Counted from the stretch's first letter, positions 31,480-41,220 are shown. The stretch is 58,597 nt of DNA from Bacteroidales bacterium UBA3843 (GCA_002392745.1 DGHR01000009.1:110257-168853); one strand, 5' to 3'. The notes: generated by a model from the letters alone, not told the origin. Translations and numbers: made by a program.

Positions 31480-33513
31480 ATGCAAAACATTTTTTCATCT
31501 CTTTTTCGTATGTGCTGGCGGACCGGTGTTCTCTGTCTGCTCTGTATTTTCTCCGTGCCGGCTACAGCCGGAATTACTACCTACACCTTTACTTCTGCCC
31601 AATGGGTCAGCCGTATAGACGCGACGCCCTGCGACGGAGTCTCCGATGGATGGGTGTGTGACAAAGCCGCCTCGGACTTTTCCGTGGGCCGCACCGATGC
31701 GCAAGGCCGGTTGTACTCGCAGGGAGTGGCCGTGCAGAAAGGCTCTTCCGGTGCAGGGGCTACTTCCGTTCTGGCGTTTGACCAGGTACGGCGCATTACG
31801 GTCAACTACTGTCAGAACAGCAGCAAAGGGGTAGGCGTGATTTACGTGCAGGTGGGTGACAACACTCCGGACAGCATTGTGGTCAGCCGGCCGGCCGGCA
31901 GTGGAGCAGGTGTGTACAACCGCGATTCGGTCGTCAGTCTTGCAGCTCCGCAGAGCGGCAAAATCAAACTGTGGGTCAAATGTACGGAGAACGCTATCTA
32001 CATCAACTCCGTCTCTATCCGTTCGTCCACGGGCAGCGCGCCTGTTTTCACGATGGACACATACCAACTGGTGACCGGCGTAGAGCAACTGGAAGACTCC
32101 TGCCAGGTGATTTTCGGCGTTCACAAAGACGGCGTGAACTATATCATGGGATATTATGATGAGTGGGAGAGCGTTAACAATATACACGCCATCCCCGGCA
32201 AGTACTCCGCTGACCGCAGTATGGTCAATGCCGATGACCGCGCCGTCTACACCTTGCGCATCGCCGAACTGGACGGACAGACAGCCTATATGTTTGTGGA
32301 CGAGCTGCGCTATGAAGAAGCCTATCTGGTGGCCAGCGGCGGCAAAACCAAGAACCGTCTGGCGCTTTGGACGGATGTGGTGGACGAAAAGACATACGGC
32401 AACTACGGTTTCTGGGACATCAGGATAGAGAACGGCGGCGAGGCGGTGATAACCAACCTGGGCAACAGTCTGGCCAAAATCATTCAATACAACGCCTCAA
32501 ATAACCCTACTCTGTTTTCTTGCTACCAGGACCGTTCGCAGACCCCTGTGTGCCTGTACCGCCGTGTGGAAGCCATGGGTGACGTAGAAGCGATCGTAGC
32601 ACCGTTCGTCAATTTCGGTACGACCATAGAGACCTCCGGTGCGCGCACCATTGAGGTGAACGCCAACCGGCTGACGGAAGACATCCGCGCAACACTCAAA
32701 AACGGCTCTTTCTTTTCGCTCTCGTCGGACATTATTGACCGCGACGGAGACCAACTGACCATTCGCTATACGGCCTCCCAGCCGGGGCATTATACGGACA
32801 CGCTGGTGCTGGAATCCGGAACGGTACGTACCGAAGTGGCCGTATTGCTGCAACTGGTGAAACCGTTAAGCGTGGCCGAAGCGGTACAGTCGGACGACCA
32901 CGCCATAGTATATCTGAATGATGTCGTAGTGACCAAGAAATACGACAATTATATCTATGTGCGCGACGAGACCGGTTCGATGCTGCTGTTTGACCGCGGC
33001 GACGGAGAAACGGGCAAACGCTACGGAGCCAACCTGAAGGCCGGCGACCCGCTTTCGGGAGTGACAGGCCGTTATATCAACTATTTCGGTGTGCCGGAGA
33101 TTTCCCTCTCCGAGCAGTTCCGGGTAGGTCAGAACGGCGAGGTGCAGCCGGAAGAGGCGGGAGAGACCATAGACTCGACCGATGTATGCCGCTATCTGGT
33201 GATGGACAGCGCAGTAGTAACCGGCAAAACCGAGTTGGTCTACAGAGGACATATATACGCAGTGAGCAACAAGTTCAATCTGTCCGGTTTCATCGAGCAA
33301 ATTCCGACACGAACCAGTTGTATCGTCAGCTATGACAGAGACGTGGTTACACTCTATATTGTGGCACAAGAGACTTATCCTGCGCCACCGGATCCGCAGG
33401 CGTTGGAGCAGCCGGAGACAGCACAGAAAAACCGCCTCGTGTTGCGAGACGGTGTGGTGATAGTAGAGACCCGTGACGGAGTGTATAGCCTACAGGGAGA
33501 AAAGATACTCTAA
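31480..33513 (+). CDS. Large secreted protein with T9SS-like C-terminus
   Basis: 677 residues. The signal peptide (MQNIFSSLFRMCWRTGVLCLLCIFSVPATA) is followed by a beta-rich N-terminal region (ITTYTFTSAQWVSRIDATP), repeated beta-sandwich-like segments, a stretch LSVAEAVQSDDHAIVYLNDVVVTKKYDNYIYVRDE with OB-like character near 465-560, and a C-terminus LVLRDGVVIVETRDGVYSLQGEKIL that resembles type IX sorting tails. No catalytic motif was recognised. The last 24 bp overlap the 3' end of aroB on the other strand. Confidence 0.8.
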   Translation: MQNIFSSLFRMCWRTGVLCLLCIFSVPATAGITTYTFTSAQWVSRIDATPCDGVSDGWVCDKAASDFSVGRTDAQGRLYSQGVAVQKGSSGAGATSVLAFDQVRRITVNYCQNSSKGVGVIYVQVGDNTPDSIVVSRPAGSGAGVYNRDSVVSLAAPQSGKIKLWVKCTENAIYINSVSIRSSTGSAPVFTMDTYQLVTGVEQLEDSCQVIFGVHKDGVNYIMGYYDEWESVNNIHAIPGKYSADRSMVNADDRAVYTLRIAELDGQTAYMFVDELRYEEAYLVASGGKTKNRLALWTDVVDEKTYGNYGFWDIRIENGGEAVITNLGNSLAKIIQYNASNNPTLFSCYQDRSQTPVCLYRRVEAMGDVEAIVAPFVNFGTTIETSGARTIEVNANRLTEDIRATLKNGSFFSLSSDIIDRDGDQLTIRYTASQPGHYTDTLVLESGTVRTEVAVLLQLVKPLSVAEAVQSDDHAIVYLNDVVVTKKYDNYIYVRDETGSMLLFDRGDGETGKRYGANLKAGDPLSGVTGRYINYFGVPEISLSEQFRVGQNGEVQPEEAGETIDSTDVCRYLVMDSAVVTGKTELVYRGHIYAVSNKFNLSGFIEQIPTRTSCIVSYDRDVVTLYIVAQETYPAPPDPQALEQPETAQKNRLVLRDGVVIVETRDGVYSLQGEKIL

Positions 33514-34548
33514 GGCTTCGTCGGCCTGAGCGTCTGTAATGATCTGATTGATCACAGGATGTCCTGTCGAGCGCAGGAGCGTGCAATTGATTTCAGTTGC
33601 GCGCTCGTTCTTTTTATCCTGATGCATCAGCCGGATGATGCGTTCGCGGTCCGTACATTTGCATGCAGGACGGCCGTAGTAATGTATCATTCTTTGGGTC
33701 AGTTGCTGCAGCGCTTCTCTCTCGCACCCCAGTAGAGTGTGACTGAGGTACAATTCGGCAATCAAACCGTAGAGTACGGCATGGCCGTGCAGAAGCCCTG
33801 TCTGTGCCCCGTTTTTGGTTTCCGCGAAAGCCGTTTCCTCCAGCGCATGGCCGAAGGTGTGCCCCAGATTGAGAGTCTTGCGCAGCCCTGTCTCGGAGGG
33901 GTCGGCCGTCACAATATATTGCTTGACGGCAATGCAGTCTGCAATCAGCGGAGTCAGTTCGGTGGGGTCCATCCGTTCCATGTCGTATTGCATCAGCCGT
34001 TGCCACAGCCCTTCGGCTTGCGGTATTTTCTGTCCGTCAGCCAGCAGCCCTGTCTTTAGCATTTCGGCAAAACCGCTGAGCAATTGTTCCGCCGGCAGGG
34101 TGGAAAGCCACTCCGGCCAGACGATGGTTTCTACGGGCGGATAAAATGCGCCGACGGCGTTTTTCAACCCGCGGTAATTGATGCCGGTTTTTCCTCCGAC
34201 AGCCGCGTCCACCATTGCCAGAAGGGTGGTGGGGATATTGATGTAATGTATGCCGCGTTTGTAGGTGGCTGCGGCTAATCCTCCGAGGTCCGTCACCGTG
34301 CCGCCTCCCACACACAGCAACAAACCGCTGCGGGTGATATCTGCTTCGAACAGAAAATCCCAGACGCGCTGCAATGTGTCCAGCGATTTGTTTTCCTCGC
34401 CGTCTGCAAGCACCAAAACACGGAAACGGTCACTGAAAAACTTTTGCCAGACAGGGGCGACCGATGCCGCCACCAAAACCACCATCCGGTCCGCTCCATA
34501 GGAAACGGACAGCCGGTCCAACTCTGCATGTAAATCCGTTGTTACCAT
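33490..34548 (-). CDS. aroB: 3-dehydroquinate synthase
   Basis: 352 residues; second step of the shikimate pathway (DAHP to 3-dehydroquinate, NAD- and metal-dependent). NAD-binding GGGTVTDLGGLAAATYKRGI, PTTLLAMVDAAVGGKTGINYRGLKNAVGAFYPP, the zinc-binding regions FAEMLKTGLL and LNLGHTFGHALEE, and LLHGHAVLYGL are present. The start at 34548 follows the -7 box by 10 nt, so the transcript is nearly leaderless. The stop lies inside the last codons of the convergent secreted-protein gene. Confidence 0.96.
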   Translation of the reverse strand: MVTTDLHAELDRLSVSYGADRMVVLVAASVAPVWQKFFSDRFRVLVLADGEENKSLDTLQRVWDFLFEADITRSGLLLCVGGGTVTDLGGLAAATYKRGIHYINIPTTLLAMVDAAVGGKTGINYRGLKNAVGAFYPPVETIVWPEWLSTLPAEQLLSGFAEMLKTGLLADGQKIPQAEGLWQRLMQYDMERMDPTELTPLIADCIAVKQYIVTADPSETGLRKTLNLGHTFGHALEETAFAETKNGAQTGLLHGHAVLYGLIAELYLSHTLLGCEREALQQLTQRMIHYYGRPACKCTDRERIIRLMHQDKKNERATEINCTLLRSTGHPVINQIITDAQADEALEYLFSL

Positions 34549-34558
34549 AATCAGGCTG

Positions 34559-34589
34559 CAAAGGTAGTGTTTTTTTTGCATTTATGCAA
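34559..34589 (-). promoter_or_regulatory. Promoter of aroB
   Basis: TTG at 34587-34589, 20-nt spacer, TACCTTTG at 34559-34566; ATG 10 nt beyond. Confidence 0.85.
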
Positions 34590-34596
34590 ATAAATC

Positions 34597-34627
34597 TTGC
34601 GTATGTCGAATAAAATTTGTACCTTTG
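34597..34627 (+). promoter_or_regulatory. Promoter of the thioredoxin-helicase operon
   Basis: TTG at 34597-34599 (TTGCGTATGTC), 20-nt spacer, TACCTTTG at 34620-34627; back to back with the aroB promoter, 7 bp between -33 boxes. Confidence 0.88.
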
Positions 34628-34651
34628 TGCCCGATTTGTATTACTATAACT

Positions 34652-35188
34652 ATGCGTAAGAAAATAATAGGGGTAGCGGTGATGTTTCTGTTGTTGTCGT
34701 TGCCGATGTATGCCGAAGATGTGATTTACCTGACGACGGAGCAGTTCCGCGAGCGCGTATTTGACTATAAGAACGAGCGCGACTGGAAGTACCTGGGCGA
34801 CAAACCGTGCGTTATTGATTTTTATACCACGTGGTGCGGACCCTGCAAGCGCTTGGCTCCTATCATGGAAGAGTTGAGCCAGACCTATTGCGGCGAGGTG
34901 GCGTTCTACAAGGCGGACACGGAGCGCGAACGCGAACTGGCCTATCTGTTCGGTATAAACAGTATCCCGCAGGTGCTCTATGTGCCTATGGAGGGAAAGC
35001 CTATGCTGCTGAAAGGTCTGTACCCCAAAGAGAATATTGTGCAAATCATCAATGACTTCCTGCTGGCAAAGGTGCAAAAAGAACCGGAACAAAAGACGGT
35101 TCAAGAACCGGTCGCACCCCCTGCCCAGCCTGAGAAGAAGAAATCGTGGTGGGAGCGTTGGAAAGAAAAAAGACGTAAAAATAAATAA
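34652..35188 (+). CDS. Exported thioredoxin-fold protein
   Basis: 178 residues. Signal peptide MRKKIIGVAVMFLLLSLPMYA, then a thioredoxin domain with the redox motif in DFYTTWCGPCKRLAP (about residue 62) and the cis-Pro segment INSIPQVLYVP. The C-terminal 30 residues are Pro/Gln then Lys/Arg/Trp-rich (KKKSWWERWKEKRRKNK), which may contact the membrane or nucleic acid (inference). A periplasmic disulfide reductase role is likely. It is the first gene of an operon, 5 bp before the antiporter. Confidence 0.9.
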   Translation: MRKKIIGVAVMFLLLSLPMYAEDVIYLTTEQFRERVFDYKNERDWKYLGDKPCVIDFYTTWCGPCKRLAPIMEELSQTYCGEVAFYKADTERERELAYLFGINSIPQVLYVPMEGKPMLLKGLYPKENIVQIINDFLLAKVQKEPEQKTVQEPVAPPAQPEKKKSWWERWKEKRRKNK

Positions 35189-35193
35189 AACAA

Positions 35194-36822
35194 ATGCAGG
35201 TAGAGTTAGTCTTATTGATTTTGTCGATGCTGTTTTTTGTCAGCATCTTTGCAGATAAAATAGGGTATAAATACGGTGTTCCGGCGCTGTTGTTGTTTCT
35301 GGCGGTAGGTATGTTGTTCGGTTCCCACGGTCTTGGAGCAGTATGGGGCGGCGACGGAATGAAGATAGAAATCGGTTCGGCTCAGGCAATCAGTACACTG
35401 GCGATGTGTATTATCCTCTTTACCGGCGGTATGGAGACCAAACTGAGTGATATCAAATCGGTATTGGCGCCGGGTGTGACATTGGCTACGTTGGGTGTGC
35501 TCCTAACCTGCATTATAACAGGCGTAATTATCTATTACATATTCGGTCTGCTGAGTGCCATCTCCACCATTTCCATCTGGATGGCACTCCTGATGGCAGC
35601 TACGATGAGCAGTACGGACAGTGCGAGCGTGTTCTCTATCCTGCGCACGAACGGAATCGGATTGAAACACAACCTGCGCCCGTTGCTGGAATTGGAGTCC
35701 GGAGCCAATGACCCGATGGCCTATGTGCTGACCACGACACTGATTAGCGTGGTAGTGGGGATGAACGCAGCGACGACAGGCGGCACCGGAGTAGCCGTGT
35801 TGCCCATCGTTCAGACCATTGTAGTGCAATTAGTGATGGGTGCTGTGTTAGGTATGGCCTTTGGTCATGGTCTGGTGATGCTGATGCGGCGTGTCAAGCT
35901 GGGCAACGAAGCCTTGTACCCGATTATGGTGCTGACCGCCTGTATCTTCATCTTCTCTATCACATATTACCTGCAAGGCAACACTTATCTGGCGGTTTAT
36001 GTGGGCGGTCTAATTATCGGAAACAACAAATTCGCCCGCAAACGTCAGACACAATCGTTCTTCAGCGGTCTGACATGGCTCAGCCAACTGGTGATGTTCC
36101 TGATGCTGGGTCTGATGGTACGGCCGGTTGATTTTCTGAATTACCGTGTGTGGTTTCCATGTCTGATTATCAGTATCGTGATGGTGCTGATTTCACGTCC
36201 TTTAGCGGTGTTCCTGTGTATGTTGCCCTTCCGGCAATACCGTCAGCGGGACAAGCTGATGCTGAGCTGGGTGGGACTGAAAGGTGCTGTCCCAATTATC
36301 TTTGCCATCATGTGCAAAGCCAATGGAGTACCCGGAGCCGATATGATATTCAATATTGTGTTCCTTTGTACCATAGTGTCGTTGTTGGTGCAAGGAACCA
36401 CGTTAACCTACGTGGCCTCCAAATTGGATTTGGCTACACTGCCGCAAGAAGCTCGTACGCTGGAGTATTTCGATATCGATTTGCCGGATGAGATTCAGTC
36501 TTCGGCACGCGAAGTGGAGGTGTCTGAGGCAATGCTGGAGAAAGGCAACACCCTCCGCGACATCAAGATACCTCCCCGCACGTTGATTGTGATGGTGCGG
36601 AGAAACGAGGATTTCTTCGTTCCCACCGGTGTAAGCGAGTTACAAGCAGGCGACCAGCTTCTGGTTATCAGTGACCAGGATGCAGAAGCCAGCTACAAAC
36701 AGATGACCGATGCTGCGGAGGAGGAGGCACAATGGCGTGCCGACATGCGTGCAAAAGCCAAAGCGCATTGGGACAAAATCACGGCGTGGATGCACAAGAA
36801 AAATGTAAGGAACAAACTGTAA
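35194..36822 (+). CDS. K+/H+ antiporter, CPA1/CvrA type with RCK_C domain
   Basis: 542 residues. About 12 membrane helices in the first 400 residues, with the CPA signature near residues 140-175 (TMSSTDSASVFSILRTNG.., LLELESGANDPMAYVL) including the transport Asp of the ND pair. Residues about 425-515 form a cytoplasmic RCK_C/TrkA-C domain (LEKGNTLRDIKIPPRTLIVMVRRNEDFFVPTG..LQAGDQLLVISD) for ligand gating. Length and layout fit NhaP2/CvrA-type transporters. Confidence 0.9.
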   Translation: MQVELVLLILSMLFFVSIFADKIGYKYGVPALLLFLAVGMLFGSHGLGAVWGGDGMKIEIGSAQAISTLAMCIILFTGGMETKLSDIKSVLAPGVTLATLGVLLTCIITGVIIYYIFGLLSAISTISIWMALLMAATMSSTDSASVFSILRTNGIGLKHNLRPLLELESGANDPMAYVLTTTLISVVVGMNAATTGGTGVAVLPIVQTIVVQLVMGAVLGMAFGHGLVMLMRRVKLGNEALYPIMVLTACIFIFSITYYLQGNTYLAVYVGGLIIGNNKFARKRQTQSFFSGLTWLSQLVMFLMLGLMVRPVDFLNYRVWFPCLIISIVMVLISRPLAVFLCMLPFRQYRQRDKLMLSWVGLKGAVPIIFAIMCKANGVPGADMIFNIVFLCTIVSLLVQGTTLTYVASKLDLATLPQEARTLEYFDIDLPDEIQSSAREVEVSEAMLEKGNTLRDIKIPPRTLIVMVRRNEDFFVPTGVSELQAGDQLLVISDQDAEASYKQMTDAAEEEAQWRADMRAKAKAHWDKITAWMHKKNVRNKL

Positions 36823-36835
36823 ATTAGTATATTAA

Positions 36836-38374
36836 ATGAAGAGAACTGTATTCTTAACCGGTGCAACCGGTACAATGGGTTTTGCGGGCATGCAAGAGAT
36901 TCTGAAATATCCGGACCTCTACAATCTTCGTATCCTGGCGCGCCCGAGCAAAAAGAACAAGAAATTGCTGGCTCCGTTGGCAGAAAGTCACTCGTCCCTC
37001 ACAATAGTATGGGGCGATTTGACCAAGTATGAAGATGTATTGAAAGGAGTAACAGGTTCAGATATCGTGTTGCATGTAGGCGGAATGGTGTCACCGCAAG
37101 CGGACTATCGTCCGAAGGCCACTCTCCGCACGAATGTTACTGCAGCGGAGAATGTTACAAAAGCGGTTTTAGCGCAGCCGGAGGACCAACAACCGAAGGT
37201 GGTGTACATAGGCTCGGTTGCCCAAATGGGTGATCGTCGCGAACCGTTGCACTGGGGACGTGCGGGCGACCCTATTTGTGTATCGGCGTATGACCACTAC
37301 GGACTGACAAAAGTGATGGCAGAGCGGATTATAACCAACTCCGGCATCAAGCAATGGGTGAGTCTGCGCCAGTCCGGAATTCTGTATCCGGCCATACTCA
37401 AGAACTATGACCCCATCATGTTCCATGTGCCCATCCGTGGCGTATTGGAATGGGCTACCGTAGAAGACAGCGGCCGCCTGCTGGAGAGAGTGTGCCGTCC
37501 GGAAGTGCCCGCCGAGTTCTGGAAAAACTACTATAACATCGGTTCCGGTAATGAATACCGTTTGAGCAACTATGAGTTTGAGATTCTGCTGTTGGACGCC
37601 ATCGGTTGCCCCCGTCCGGAAAAGATATTCAATGCCAACTGGTTTACAACCCGTAATTTCCACGGAATGTGGTATCTGGACGGTGACAAGTTGGAGAATT
37701 ACCTTCATTTCCGTGCCAACGTGCCTGTGAAGGAGTATTTTGCACAGATGGCCAAGGCCAAGTCTTTGCCATGGGGTATTAAGTTCGCAGCCAAGACGCG
37801 TATCGCCAAACTCTTCCCTCATTGTGTCAAAGCCGCCATGTGGTTTATGGCAAATAGCAAAGAGCATGGCACGCAATGGTGGATTCGCCATAACAAAGAA
37901 CCGCGTATCCACGCATACTACGGTTCGCTGGAGGCGTACCGCGCTATTCCGGACTGGTCACATATGGATCTGAGCCATCCGAGCGAGACACCGGTGATAC
38001 TTGACCACGGATATGACGAACAGAAGCCTATGGCTGATTTTACAATTGCGGACATGCAGCAGGCTGCGGCTTTCCGTGGCGGAAAATGCGTCAGCACCAA
38101 AATGGAAAAGGGTGACTGGGACACACCGCTTACGTGGCAGGACGCAGACGGCAATACGTTTGATGCCACTCCCCGCCTGATTTTGCTTGGCGGTCATTGG
38201 AGTCCGAACTCCCTGCCATACCCGTATGAAGGACAGAAAGAGTCTCCGCGTCCATGGGCATGGGACCGTTTTGCCAAGCAAAGCCCCTTCTTCGCGCAGT
38301 TGTGGGCTCCGTTGCACGAAGCAGACGAGGATAATGTCTACGGACCGGAAGTGTTTGCCGGATGGGAGAAATGA
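36836..38374 (+). CDS. NAD(P)-dependent epimerase/dehydratase (extended SDR)
   Basis: 512 residues. The Rossmann motif TGATGTMGFAGMQEIL is at residues 7-22 and the active-site YDHYGLTK near residue 154 supplies Tyr-x-x-x-Lys; DIVLHVGGMVSP and YIGSVAQMGD are the usual SDR strands. The C-terminal 200 residues (from about 290) are unlike common SDR proteins and contain PWGIKFAAKTRIAKLFP, TQWWIRHNKEPRIHAYYGS and a compact tail. Substrate unknown. It lies 13 bp after the antiporter gene. Confidence 0.85.
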   Translation: MKRTVFLTGATGTMGFAGMQEILKYPDLYNLRILARPSKKNKKLLAPLAESHSSLTIVWGDLTKYEDVLKGVTGSDIVLHVGGMVSPQADYRPKATLRTNVTAAENVTKAVLAQPEDQQPKVVYIGSVAQMGDRREPLHWGRAGDPICVSAYDHYGLTKVMAERIITNSGIKQWVSLRQSGILYPAILKNYDPIMFHVPIRGVLEWATVEDSGRLLERVCRPEVPAEFWKNYYNIGSGNEYRLSNYEFEILLLDAIGCPRPEKIFNANWFTTRNFHGMWYLDGDKLENYLHFRANVPVKEYFAQMAKAKSLPWGIKFAAKTRIAKLFPHCVKAAMWFMANSKEHGTQWWIRHNKEPRIHAYYGSLEAYRAIPDWSHMDLSHPSETPVILDHGYDEQKPMADFTIADMQQAAAFRGGKCVSTKMEKGDWDTPLTWQDADGNTFDATPRLILLGGHWSPNSLPYPYEGQKESPRPWAWDRFAKQSPFFAQLWAPLHEADEDNVYGPEVFAGWEK

Positions 38375-38398
38375 TGAGTAACAGGTAAGAGAAGATTG

Positions 38399-39691
38399 AT
38401 GTATTTTGACGAATTAGCATTATCTGATGAAGTATTAGATGCATTGTGGGACATGCATTTCGATGAGTGTACCCCGGTGCAGGAAAAAACCATTCCTGTC
38501 ATATTGGAAGGAAAGGATGTGATATCCTGTGCACAGACAGGGACCGGTAAGACTGCGGCATACATATTGCCGCTACTTACCAATTTGGCTTACGACAATC
38601 ACGATCCCGACAAACTGAACGCTATTATCATGGCTCCGACCCGAGAGTTAGCGCAACAGATAGACCAGCAGATGGAAGGTTTCGGATTCTATGTCCCCTT
38701 CTCATCCGTGGCTATCTACGGCGGCAAAGACAATGGTGCATGGGGCACGCAGGTGACCGGTTTGCAGAAAGGAGCAGATATCGTTATTGCCACTCCCGGT
38801 CGTTTGCTGAGCCAAATGAATATCTACAACGTGGATTTCTCCGGAGTGAAGTACTTTATTCTGGACGAGGCGGACCGAATGCTGGACATGGGATTTTATG
38901 ACGACATTATGACAATCGTGAAACGTCTTCCCACCGACCGCCAAACAATCATGTTCAGCGCCACCATGCCGGATAAAATCCGCCGGATGGCGAAGGCTAT
39001 AATGCGTAATCCCGTAGAGGTACAGATAGCCGTTTCGCGTCCTCCGGAGAGTATTCATCAGATGTGCGCCCGTCTCTACGATGCTCAGAAACCGGGGATG
39101 GTGCAGTTGTTGCTGCAAGGCCGCGGATTGAAGAAAGTGATTGTTTTTGCCGGAAAGAAGCAACGTGTAAAGGATTTGGCGCGCGCACTGCGCACACTGA
39201 AGATAGATGCCCGCGCCATGCACAGCGATTTGGAGCAGAACGAGCGCGACCAGGTAATGCTGGATTTCCGTAACGGGAAGATAGATGTGCTGGTGGCTAC
39301 GGATGTAGTGTCCCGCGGAATAGATGTAACAGATGTGCCGCTGGTAGTCAATTACGATGTACCACGCGACCCGGAGGATTACGTACACCGTATAGGTCGA
39401 ACAGCCCGAGCAGAAAACAGTGGAGAGGCCATCACCTTAGTAAGCCCGGATGATGCTCACTATTGGCGGAGAATAGAGCAGTTCTTGAAGAAAGAGATAG
39501 AGAAAATCCCGTTGCCGGAAGCCTTGGGCGAAGGTCCTACAGATGGCGAATACGCCACTCGTTCGGGTAAAGGTTGTTCTGGCGGTTCCCGACATTCTTC
39601 GCGAAACCGAGCGGGACACCCTCGTAGGTCAAAAGGAGCAAACCGAGCGGGACGTCCGTCAGGTTCAAAGCCTCGGTCCGCAAATAACTAA
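38399..39691 (+). CDS. DEAD-box RNA helicase
   Basis: 430 residues. Q motif near FDELALSDEVLDAL...CTPVQEKTIP, motif I AQTGTGKT, Ia PTRELA, Ib TPGR, II DEAD, III SAT, IV VIVFAGKK, V ATDVVSRGIDV and VI HRIGRTAR all present. The C-terminal 50 residues are Arg/Ser/Gly-rich, as often in RhlE-like helicases. The last 155 bp lie antisense to the 3' end of the convergent methyltransferase gene, so the tail is overprinted. Start ATG 38399 (MYFDEL). Confidence 0.93.
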   Translation: MYFDELALSDEVLDALWDMHFDECTPVQEKTIPVILEGKDVISCAQTGTGKTAAYILPLLTNLAYDNHDPDKLNAIIMAPTRELAQQIDQQMEGFGFYVPFSSVAIYGGKDNGAWGTQVTGLQKGADIVIATPGRLLSQMNIYNVDFSGVKYFILDEADRMLDMGFYDDIMTIVKRLPTDRQTIMFSATMPDKIRRMAKAIMRNPVEVQIAVSRPPESIHQMCARLYDAQKPGMVQLLLQGRGLKKVIVFAGKKQRVKDLARALRTLKIDARAMHSDLEQNERDQVMLDFRNGKIDVLVATDVVSRGIDVTDVPLVVNYDVPRDPEDYVHRIGRTARAENSGEAITLVSPDDAHYWRRIEQFLKKEIEKIPLPEALGEGPTDGEYATRSGKGCSGGSRHSSRNRAGHPRRSKGANRAGRPSGSKPRSANN

Positions 39692-40883
39692 GTGCTTGTT
39701 CGCGCGTGAGCGCAACCATCGGGAAGGCCTCTTTGCGGAGGTCTTTCAGCATACTTAGACTATGTTGCGGTGCAATTCCTCGTCCGCGTTCCTCTCCTAA
39801 ACCGAATCCGGTGGAGATACATGTCAGCCGGGTAGAGAACCAGTCAATCAGTTCTTTGTATTTGAGGGGATATGCCGTTGCAAACCTATCGGTATATCGA
39901 ATGGCCCAATCGTCAGGGTGCTGCAGCCAGGAACGCATAACCGGCAGGTACTCGGGATGCGGATTCGCCTTTTGTCCCGCATCTTTTGTTTTCATTTTGA
40001 CGGGTTGCAGTTCTTCATTGCTATTCTTGCGCAATACGCAGAGGTAGAACCCTTCTCCTTTTGTTTTGTGCGGATAGAAATGATAGCCGACCTGTCCTTC
40101 CGTAATGCCCCAGGACGGGTCGTAGTCAAGCGGCAAGACATCGGCTCCGAGCACTTCTGCAATCCAGTTGACATTCTTTTCGTTCTCCTCCTCGTTGAAA
40201 GTGCAGGTGGAATATAGCAGTATACCTCCGGGTTTGAGCGCGTCCCATACGTCCATGAGAATACTGCGCTGTCTCTCTGCACACATCCTCACTGTCTGCA
40301 AACTCCATTCGCTGCGTGCCTGTTCGTCCTTTCGGAACATCCCTTCTCCCGAGCACGGAGCATCAACGAGAATGCAGTCGAACAGATGCCGGCATCGTTC
40401 GCCAAACTCCTCCGGGGTATTATGCGTAACTACGGTGTTGCCATTCCCCCATTTTTGTATGTTCTCGCTGAGCACAAACACTCTCTGTCGCACCACTTCG
40501 TTGGCGACCAGCAATCCATCTGCGCCCAGATATTCGCTAATGAGCGTGGATTTGCCTCCCGGAGCTGCGCATAAGTCAAGCACAACGCTTGACGAGTCAA
40601 TATATTGCTCCAGCGCCTGCTGGATAAACATAGAACTGGCTTCCTGAACGTAATAGCATCCGGCGTGAAAGAGCGGGTCAAGGGTGAACTGGGGTCGTTC
40701 ACTCAGATAATATCCGTCTATATGCCACGGAACCTCGTCCGTGTCACATTCAAAAGTAAGCACATCCAGTTTGCTATTGAGCCGAATGCTGGTAACAGGT
40801 TCTGTTTCCAAAGCGCGCAGCAACAACTCGGCCTCCTGGCCCAGCTGAACGCGCATGCTTTCTATGAAATCGACGGGTAACAT
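39537..40883 (-). CDS. rsmF: rRNA (cytosine-C5) methyltransferase, NOL1/NOP2/Sun family (RsmF-like)
   Basis: 448 residues. The class I methyltransferase domain has LDLCAAPGGKSTLISEYL near residue 105, DAPCSGEGMFRKD near 175 and LLYSTCTFNEEENE near 225, the last two carrying the two catalytic cysteines. The C-terminal 150 residues include a PUA-like region (LSMLKDLRKEAFPMVALTREQALSYLRTEAL) typical of the RsmF/YebU branch, which modifies 16S rRNA C1407. The start follows the -7 box by 10 nt. The 3' end overlaps the helicase by 155 bp. Confidence 0.9.
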   Translation of the reverse strand: MLPVDFIESMRVQLGQEAELLLRALETEPVTSIRLNSKLDVLTFECDTDEVPWHIDGYYLSERPQFTLDPLFHAGCYYVQEASSMFIQQALEQYIDSSSVVLDLCAAPGGKSTLISEYLGADGLLVANEVVRQRVFVLSENIQKWGNGNTVVTHNTPEEFGERCRHLFDCILVDAPCSGEGMFRKDEQARSEWSLQTVRMCAERQRSILMDVWDALKPGGILLYSTCTFNEEENEKNVNWIAEVLGADVLPLDYDPSWGITEGQVGYHFYPHKTKGEGFYLCVLRKNSNEELQPVKMKTKDAGQKANPHPEYLPVMRSWLQHPDDWAIRYTDRFATAYPLKYKELIDWFSTRLTCISTGFGLGEERGRGIAPQHSLSMLKDLRKEAFPMVALTREQALSYLRTEALNLTDVPLGLLLLTYEGVPLGFAKNVGNRQNNLYPNEWRIRHL

Positions 40884-40893
40884 AATTCGGCTG

Positions 40894-40924
40894 CAAAATT
40901 ACAAAAAATATTGCACATATGCAA
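40894..40924 (-). promoter_or_regulatory. Promoter of the RsmF-like gene
   Basis: TTG at 40922-40924, 20-nt spacer, TAATTTTG at 40894-40901; ATG 10 nt beyond, with leader CAGCCGAATT closely similar to that of aroB. Confidence 0.85.
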
Positions 40925-41081
40925 ATAAAGGTTCTACATTTTGCGCAAATAATGCGCCGGGTCTATTGAATCAACAGATGTGAGATAGCAGAAATGTAAT
41001 CATAAAGAAGTAAAAAGAGCGCTCTGAGCCTGCCTTTTTGTATCTAAAATGCATTTTTTTTCATTTTTTTTGCGAAAATAT

Positions 41082-41112
41082 TTGTGTATATCAAAAAAAA
41101 GCAGTACTTTTG
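41082..41112 (+). promoter_or_regulatory. Promoter of the tRNA-Gly/Leu cluster
   Basis: TTG at 41082-41084, 20-nt spacer, TACTTTTG at 41105-41112; tRNA-Gly starts 36 nt later. Confidence 0.85.
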
Positions 41113-41147
41113 CACCCGCTTTTGAAAAGCAACGTTCTTTTACAGTC

Positions 41148-41220
<73 letters not shown>

